Part shown: positions 6,979 to 10,422 of the stretch, piece by piece
Layout: each line of letters opens with the position of its first letter
Position numbering within the stretch: position 1 is the stretch's first letter
From: Methanomicrobiales archaeon
Lineage (GTDB): Archaea; Halobacteriota; Methanomicrobia; Methanomicrobiales; Methanoculleaceae
Length of the DNA stretch: 10,422 bases
Assembly: GCA_012511245.1 (NCBI GenBank)
Contig: JAAZGM010000214.1
Location: 1-10,422, forward strand
Reading direction: 5' to 3'
Translations under genes and position numbers: made by a program
The notes under the pieces: generated by a model
What the model was told of the DNA's origin: nothing
Database searches by the model: none
Seen by the model: the letters and a program-made list of their open reading frames with translations, nothing else

Positions 6979-7426
6979 AGGCGTTTACGCCCTCGTTCTC
7001 AGGAACTCGTACCGGGAGGTCCGTATCGGCGCTCTCGGGATGCGGGAGTTCGCGGCGGGCAGCCACATCTACGTGGGTTCCGCCCGGGGGAGCGGCGGCC
7101 TTGCACGGGTAGAACGGCACCTGCGCCTCGCTTTCCACCACGACCGCCCGCCCCGGTGGCATATCGACTACCTCCTCCTCGACCCGCACTTCGCCCCGGT
7201 GGCCGTCGTCACCGCCGCGACCGACCGGGACTGCGAGTGCGATCTCGCCCGGGCTATCGCCGGATCTTCCGTTCCGGGATTCGGGTGCAGCGACTGTGCC
7301 TGCCCGTCCCACCTCTTCTACCGCCCCGGCGACCCGGTCACCGAGATCGCCTCAGCGTTCCAGGGCATCGGTCTCGATGCCCGGATCACAAGAATCAAGA
7401 ATGAGGGGAACGAGCATAGAGTATGA
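6971..7426 (+). CDS. DUF123 / Uri-superfamily GIY-YIG-like endonuclease
   Basis: A 151-residue protein matching the archaeal DUF123 family (Uri-type GIY-YIG fold). The two halves of the fold's signature appear as GVYALVL at 4-10 and HIYVGSARG at 32-40. Conserved basic residues follow in ARVERHLR (45-52), then WHIDYLLL at 63-70 and the family hallmark GFGCSDCACPSHLFY at 103-117. Nuclease activity is inferred from fold; the biological substrate of this family is not established to my knowledge. The C-terminal part has a cysteine-rich cluster (Cys88, Cys90, Cys106, Cys109, Cys111, His114) that could bind metal. The gene overlaps the MBL gene by eight bases and the flavoprotein gene by four (ATGA), so the three are almost certainly co-expressed. 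Confidence 0.88.
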   Translation: MDKGVYALVLRNSYREVRIGALGMREFAAGSHIYVGSARGSGGLARVERHLRLAFHHDRPPRWHIDYLLLDPHFAPVAVVTAATDRDCECDLARAIAGSSVPGFGCSDCACPSHLFYRPGDPVTEIASAFQGIGLDARITRIKNEGNEHRV

Positions 7427-7974
7427 ACGTTCTCGGTATCTCCGGAAGTATGCGCAAGAACGGCAATACCGCAACTCTTGTCACCACCATCCTCGACCGG
7501 GTGCGGGAGGCGGGCATCGAGACCGAGTTTCTCTCGCTTGCCGATATGGATATCCGACCCTGCACCGGGTGCGAAGCCTGCAAAGACGCAAAATGGTGCG
7601 TGACGGAGGACGACGACTGGGGTAACGTGGCGCAGAAGATGATCGACTGTGAAGTTCTCGTCCTCGGCGCCCCGACCTACTACTACGACATCAACGGCCA
7701 GACGAAGAACCTGATCGACCGGACCTACTCCCTCTACCATGATCGAAGATTGTCGGGGAGGCGGGGCGTTGCCGTCACCGTCTGCGCCGACCGGGGATGC
7801 GAACGCTCCCTTGCGACCCTGGAGGGGTTCCTGAACACCCATGAGTTCTCGTATCTCGGCTATGTCTGTGGGAAAGGCTATGCACCGGGCGATATCCGCA
7901 AAGACGAGCAGGCGATGAAGAAGGCCAGGGCGGTCGCGGATACGATCATCAGGTATCTCCAGCCCGAAGACTGA
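7423..7974 (+). CDS. Isf-type iron-sulfur flavoprotein (NADPH-dependent FMN reductase family)
   Basis: A 183-residue flavodoxin-like protein. GISGSMRKNGNTATLV at 5-20 is the FMN phosphate loop, and APTYYYDINGQTKNLIDR is the flavin isoalloxazine segment of this family. Between them sits a compact cysteine motif, CTGCEACKDAKWC, with Cys47, Cys50, Cys53 and Cys59. This CX2CX2CX5C spacing is that of the methanogen iron-sulfur flavoprotein Isf, where it binds [4Fe-4S] and transfers electrons from ferredoxin to FMN; Isf has been linked to reduction of oxygen and peroxide. A redox or oxygen-defence role is therefore a reasonable inference, but the electron acceptor is unknown. It is third in the operon, with its ATG inside the end of the DUF123 gene. 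Confidence 0.9.
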   Translation: MNVLGISGSMRKNGNTATLVTTILDRVREAGIETEFLSLADMDIRPCTGCEACKDAKWCVTEDDDWGNVAQKMIDCEVLVLGAPTYYYDINGQTKNLIDRTYSLYHDRRLSGRRGVAVTVCADRGCERSLATLEGFLNTHEFSYLGYVCGKGYAPGDIRKDEQAMKKARAVADTIIRYLQPED

Positions 7975-7995
7975 GGAGCGGCGCACGATAATCAG

Positions 7996-8002
7996 GAAAA
8001 AT
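7996..8002 (-). terminator. T-run downstream of the DUF1328 gene
   Basis: On the minus strand ATTTTTC begins about 34 bases after the DUF1328 stop. Archaeal termination often uses T-rich tracts without a hairpin. Five Ts are weak, but this is the only such tract in the 60-base convergent gap. Confidence 0.3.
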
Positions 8003-8034
8003 GGGTGGTGCATCCGGGCGGCCGGTACCCTTCG

Positions 8035-8190
8035 TCAGAACAACAGCGAGATTATCGCAAGGACGATGAAGATGATGACCAGCCACTTCGCGATCGACAT
8101 CGACATCCCTGCAACGCCACGCGCCCCGAGCAGGGCAAAGATGAGCGCCAGCACAAAGAAGAGAATCGCAAGGCCGATAAGATCTGCCAT
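8035..8190 (-). CDS. Small DUF1328-type membrane protein
   Basis: A 51-residue reading frame: start MADLIGLAILFFVLALIF, middle ALLGARGVAGMSMSIAKW, end LVIIFIVLAIISLLF. It has two hydrophobic helices (about 4-21 and 38-51) around a short Gly/Ala/Ser turn. This matches the DUF1328 (YtjA-like) pattern: about 50 residues, first helix, LG..G.AG turn with an IAK sequence, second helix ending in SLLF. The function of the family is unknown; it is predicted to be an inner-membrane hairpin. A GGGGGA on the minus strand about nine bases before the ATG may be its ribosome binding site, and a good TATA-like box lies about 60 bases upstream. It is a single-gene unit convergent with the flavoprotein operon. 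The longer frame over the same bases (8248-7949, minus) reads as arginine-rich nonsense. Confidence 0.82.
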   Translation of the reverse strand: MADLIGLAILFFVLALIFALLGARGVAGMSMSIAKWLVIIFIVLAIISLLF

Positions 8191-8249
8191 ATCTATTTCC
8201 CCCAGCCGCCGGCACCCGGCCGGCGTTGATGAGGGACGATCGATCCACT

Positions 8250-8262
8250 AATATTTATAGTT
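8250..8262 (-). promoter_or_regulatory. TATA box of the DUF1328 gene
   Basis: The minus strand reads AACTATAAATATT, the best archaeal TATA match in the window. A start about 26 bases downstream gives a leader near 40 bases before the ATG at 8190. It overlaps the final codons of the decayed cofH remnant. Confidence 0.6.
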
Positions 8263-8315
8263 TCCCGGGTACGAGTCCGGAGCGAGACCTTCCAGTGCTC
8301 GGCCTGGAAGAAGGG

Positions 8316-8512
8316 TATAGGTCGTCGTCCGTTGCCGGAGCGCCGACCGGGATCCAGGTTATCGGTATCCCGGACACTCACTTCCCGGGATATGCTACCC
8401 TCGAAGGTCGTCCCGTTAAGGTCGTCCACCCCCATAAAAAGCCCTGCCTGTGCCATCTCTGCCCCGACCGTGTCTCGAAAGAAGGCAGAAGCCGGTGACC
8501 GGAAAAGGCGCC
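8316..8512 (-). pseudogene. Remnant of a second cofH-like gene (3' part)
   Basis: The minus strand encodes a decayed copy of the C-terminal region of CofH. VGAEMAQAGLFMGVDDLNGTTF here aligns with VGAKMAQLGLLAGGDDLGGTMF in the intact gene (15 of 22 residues equal). At base level 8318-8342 matches 8980-9004 at 23 of 25, and about 8419-8473 matches 9113-9167 at about 75%. Two lesions are visible. About 31 bases, equivalent to 9012-9042, are missing around 8349, which shifts the frame; the lost end is found in another frame as SALRQRTTTYT, matching TLRQRTTTYGFV. A further stretch corresponding to FDHIQISWGK is missing near 8475. No radical-SAM cysteine region remains upstream. It is most likely non-functional, left by an old duplication or the loss of a second cofH paralogue. 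Confidence 0.8.
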
Positions 8513-8625
8513 GCCAAGCACCTCTCGAAGCGGCTGCATCATACACCTCATCCATGCTCATGCCGGACTACGTTGATCGAGAACCTTCGGGTCTCCTGAG
8601 AAGTGGTGCATACCCTTATCAGTTC

Positions 8626-8640
8626 CCGGGAGTATCCCGG
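8626..8640 (+). repeat. Hairpin over the DUF1805 ribosome binding site
   Basis: CCGGGA (8626-8631) and TCCCGG (8635-8640) form a perfect six-pair stem with a three-base loop, ending five bases before the ATG at 8646. The only Shine-Dalgarno-like sequence, GGGAG at 8628-8632, lies in the stem and loop, so the fold could mask it. Confidence 0.4.
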
Positions 8641-8645
8641 CGGTC

Positions 8646-8960
8646 ATGGCTCAACAGATCCTGTGCCACCAGCGCACGAGGCTCAGCTACAAGGACGCAT
8701 ACGGCTACGTCATCCCGGTCGGGAGCGCCAGCCTGATGGCCTGGGTGACCGATGAAGGGATGATCGGGGTGGATGGGTTCGATATCGAGGCGCTTGCAAA
8801 CGCCGGGATCCCTGCAGCGATCGTCGGCGCCTCAGAAGAGTCGACCCTCGATAACCTCGACAGCCTGATGGATGCCGAGGTGAGGGCAGTGAACCTGCCG
8901 GCGGTGCAGCGCCGCATCGAGATCGGGATGCCGGGAAGGGAGGCCTTGAACAGGATGTAG
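8646..8960 (+). CDS. DUF1805 (YunC-like) protein
   Basis: A 104-residue protein. It has the layout of the DUF1805/YunC family: an N-terminal strand region (YGYVIPVGSASLMAWVTDEGMIGVDGFDIEAL at about 19-50), AIVGASEESTLDNLDSLMDAEV at about 58-79, and the ending EIGMPGREALNRM, which parallels the GMTGEEALLKM end of Bacillus YunC. No catalytic residues are evident and the function of the family is unknown to me. No signal peptide or membrane helix is seen, so it is probably cytosolic. It stands alone on the plus strand between the cofH remnant and intact cofH, with its stop six bases from the cofH stop. The start is the first ATG fitting the family. Confidence 0.8.
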   Translation: MAQQILCHQRTRLSYKDAYGYVIPVGSASLMAWVTDEGMIGVDGFDIEALANAGIPAAIVGASEESTLDNLDSLMDAEVRAVNLPAVQRRIEIGMPGREALNRM

Positions 8961-8966
8961 GCGCCC

Positions 8967-10055
8967 TCACACGAACCCGTAGGTCGTTGTCCGCTGCCGG
9001 AGCGTCCGGCCGAGATCACTCGCGATCCGCTGCATCTCGGCTGGATCCAGGTAGTCGGCGCCCTCGCCCCCGGCATCCGTGCTGACGTCGTCGCAGAACA
9101 TCGTCCCCCCGAGGTCGTCGCCGCCCGCAAGAAGCCCGAGCTGCGCCATCTTCGCCCCGACCTTGCCCCAGGAGATCTGGATATGGTCGAAGTTGTCGAG
9201 GAAGAGGCGGGCGACCGCAAAGAGGAGGAGGTCTTCACGGCCGGTGGCGCCCGCAGGCGCGAGGCCCTTCCGGTAGAGAGCGGTATTCTCGTGGAGGAAG
9301 GAGAGCGGCACCAGCTCGGTGAACCCGCCGGTCTCGTCCTGGATATCGCGGAGGATGCCGAAGTGGCGGGCGCGATCCCTCTCGTTCTCGCAGGAGCCAT
9401 ACATGATCGTCGCCGTCGACCGGATGCCGAGCGTGTGCGCCTCTTTGACGATCCTGACCCAGGTCGCCGTATCGCACTTGGACGGGCAGATCACCCGCCG
9501 CACCTCATCGACCAGGATCTCGGCCGCAGTCCCCTGCAGGGTTCCAAGACCCGCGTCACGCAGGCGCTCGATCGCCTCTCTCGTCGAGACGCCGCTCTGC
9601 CCCGCCGCCCAGGCGATCTCATCGGGGCTTGCGGTGTGGATATCTATGCCAGGAGCCTCTTCCCGCACACAGGATATGAGGTCGATATAGGAGTCGAGGG
9701 TATAGTCGGGGTGGACGCCGGAGAGGAGGCATACCTCGGTGACGCCGCGCTCACGCGCCGTCCTGGCCTTCTCCCGGATAGTCTCTATCTCGTCGTAGAA
9801 CGCCTCCGGATCGTCCGCCCGCCGCCCGAACCCGCAGAACCCGCAGAGGTTCTTGCATATGTTGGTGACGTGGATGTTCTGGTTCCGGACGTAGGTGACG
9901 ATCTCGCCGATTTTTTCTTTGCGAAGTTCATCTGCGGCGGCGGCAATCTCGAAGACGCCCCGGTCACGCGTTGAGAGGAGACGGACGGCCTCCTCCTCCG
10001 TGAGCCGGTGGCCGGCGAGCGTGTCATCAAGCAGGTTCTGCAGCGAGTACGGCAT
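8967..10055 (-). CDS. cofH: CofH: F0 synthase subunit 2 (tyrosine 4-hydroxyphenyl transferase, radical SAM)
   Basis: A 362-residue radical SAM enzyme when started at 10055. With CofG it makes F0, the deazaflavin core of coenzyme F420; CofH joins tyrosine to 5-amino-6-ribitylaminouracil, the same compound RibH uses. The cluster motif CX3CX2C is NICKNLCGFCGFGR (Cys67, Cys71, Cys74). Further landmarks are GTLQGTAAEILVDEVRRVIC, ATIMYGSCENERDR, RDIQDETGGFTELVPLSFLHENT, ARLFLDNFDHIQISW and GGDDLGGT, close to the halophile/FbiC branch of CofH. The region after that (MFCDDVSTDAG) departs from the usual E-SISR-AG ending. The frame stays open to an ATG at 10157, but those 34 residues overlap the signal peptidase gene and look spurious. 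A TATA-like box 29 bases before 10055 supports the shorter, possibly leaderless start. It is convergent with the DUF1805 gene. Confidence 0.9.
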   Translation of the reverse strand: MPYSLQNLLDDTLAGHRLTEEEAVRLLSTRDRGVFEIAAAADELRKEKIGEIVTYVRNQNIHVTNICKNLCGFCGFGRRADDPEAFYDEIETIREKARTARERGVTEVCLLSGVHPDYTLDSYIDLISCVREEAPGIDIHTASPDEIAWAAGQSGVSTREAIERLRDAGLGTLQGTAAEILVDEVRRVICPSKCDTATWVRIVKEAHTLGIRSTATIMYGSCENERDRARHFGILRDIQDETGGFTELVPLSFLHENTALYRKGLAPAGATGREDLLLFAVARLFLDNFDHIQISWGKVGAKMAQLGLLAGGDDLGGTMFCDDVSTDAGGEGADYLDPAEMQRIASDLGRTLRQRTTTYGFV

Positions 10056-10078
10056 CGTAAGCAGATCTCTTGTGTTCC

Positions 10079-10090
10079 CGGATTTATCCG
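10079..10090 (-). promoter_or_regulatory. TATA-like box of cofH
   Basis: The minus strand reads CGGATAAATCCG, a near-palindrome whose core ends about 27 bases before the ATG at 10055. That is the right distance for a leaderless archaeal transcript. It coincides with the stop codon of the signal peptidase gene, so cofH may have its own promoter inside the neighbour's 3' end or be read through from it. Confidence 0.4.
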
Positions 10091-10422
10091 TTTTTCTCTT
10101 TTCGGCGGGCAAGGACAAAGTCGTGGATGAGGATAACGGCGATGATGAGGATGGCAAACTCCGCGAGGTGCAGGGGGAGGTAGCCCACGAGCGGCACCGC
10201 GATAAGGGCTTTTCCGACGATCCACTCCTTCTTCACCGGTTCGATCACCCCGACGCCGGCGATCTGGAGGTTTGGTTGATCGGTATACGGGTTGTTGTCG
10301 CCTCTCGTGATGTAGCCGCCGTGCGGGTCAGGATAGTAGGCACCGAGCCCCGATTCTTCCATGGCAGCGGAGTCGACGTAGATCATCGCCCTATGGATGA
10401 TCGGGTGGACGGAGTCGGCACC
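10084..10422 (-). CDS. Signal peptidase I, archaeal/ER type, N-terminal part outside the window
   Basis: The frame is open to the right edge; 112 C-terminal residues are visible. Upstream of the first in-window ATG (10386) the frame reads GADSVHPIIHRAM, which contains the conserved histidine of the Ser-His type archaeal/eukaryotic signal peptidase, so the gene is truncated rather than starting at 10386. Next come GGYITRGDNNPYTDQ (the conserved GDNN box), then VKKEWIVGKALIAVPLVGYLPLHL (a G-K-P-GY segment of the family) and a C-terminal transmembrane helix AEFAILIIAVILIHDFVLARRK with positive residues after it. The enzyme cleaves signal peptides of secreted proteins at the outer face of the membrane. 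The catalytic serine lies outside the window. The gene precedes cofH on the same strand with a 28-base gap. Confidence 0.9.
   Translation of the reverse strand, partial: GADSVHPIIHRAMIYVDSAAMEESGLGAYYPDPHGGYITRGDNNPYTDQPNLQIAGVGVIEPVKKEWIVGKALIAVPLVGYLPLHLAEFAILIIAVILIHDFVLARRKEKNG

Larger units (their letters stand above)
8191..8645. other. Gene-poor stretch between the DUF1328 and DUF1805 genes
   Basis: These 455 bases are the only long intergenic stretch. They hold the DUF1328 leader and TATA box (8191-8262), the cofH remnant (about 8316-8512) and a hairpin just before the DUF1805 gene (8626-8640). In 8513-8625 I see nothing recognisable; it may be further decayed cofH sequence. The open frame 8193-8561 (minus) starts in this material and is not a credible intact gene. 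Confidence 0.6.

Noticed and set aside
8193..8561. A 122-codon minus-strand frame as an intact gene
   Set aside because: Its only recognisable part is a damaged CofH C terminus with a frameshift; the first and last parts resemble nothing. Reported as a pseudogene remnant instead.
8262..8631. Three copies of TTCCCGGG (8262, 8382, 8623) as a possible operator family
   Set aside because: CCCGGG-like words are common in this GC-rich sequence and the copies have no regular spacing or position relative to genes.
9183..9974. A 263-codon plus-strand frame
   Set aside because: It is antisense to cofH, with no family resemblance.
1..10422. tRNA, rRNA, CRISPR arrays, insertion sequences, TPP or FMN riboswitches
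   Set aside because: I looked in all gaps, including before thiC and the riboflavin cluster, and saw no cloverleaf, repeat-spacer pattern, transposase or riboswitch core. The gaps are mostly too short.

Overview
The window looks like chromosomal DNA from a GC-rich methanogenic archaeon, most likely of the order Methanomicrobiales (a Methanoculleus-like genome is my guess; this is inferred, not proven). The reasons are archaeal-type riboflavin genes (a RibH-like RibC), a cofH gene for the F420 chromophore, an archaeal/ER-type signal peptidase, an Isf-type iron-sulfur flavoprotein, archaeal TATA-like boxes, and long TPR proteins of the kind common in methanogens. Gene density is very high and most long antisense reading frames are GC-driven shadows.

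Layout, left to right. (1) 1-1351 (+): C-terminal part of a protein built almost entirely of 34-residue TPR units, cut by the left edge. (2) 4528-1348 (-): a four-gene cluster of class V aminotransferase, archaeal riboflavin synthase ribC, lumazine synthase ribH and class I aminotransferase, with ATGA overlaps at two of the three junctions. (3) 4664-5056 (+): purE, divergent from that cluster and tail-to-tail with thiC. (4) 6377-5061 (-): thiC, whose start region interlocks with the divergent next operon. (5) 6376-7974 (+): a tightly overlapping operon of MBL-fold hydrolase, DUF123/Uri-type GIY-YIG protein and Isf-type Fe-S flavoprotein. (6) 8035-8190 (-): a 51-residue DUF1328-type membrane protein with its own TATA-like box. 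(7) 8191-8645: the only long gene-poor stretch, which holds a decayed copy of the 3' end of a cofH gene. (8) 8646-8960 (+): a DUF1805 (YunC-like) protein. (9) 10055-8967 (-): intact cofH. (10) 10422-10084 (-): C-terminal part of signal peptidase I, cut by the right edge.

The unifying theme is cofactor metabolism: riboflavin (ribC, ribH), the F420 precursor F0 (cofH, which uses the same pyrimidine intermediate as RibH), the thiamine pyrimidine (thiC, made from the purine intermediate AIR) and purine synthesis (purE, acting on AIR). Two PLP aminotransferases flank the riboflavin pair. No RNA genes, CRISPR arrays or insertion sequences are visible. The most unusual items are the cofH remnant, an alanine where PurE normally has a second histidine, and the MBL/Uri/Isf operon.
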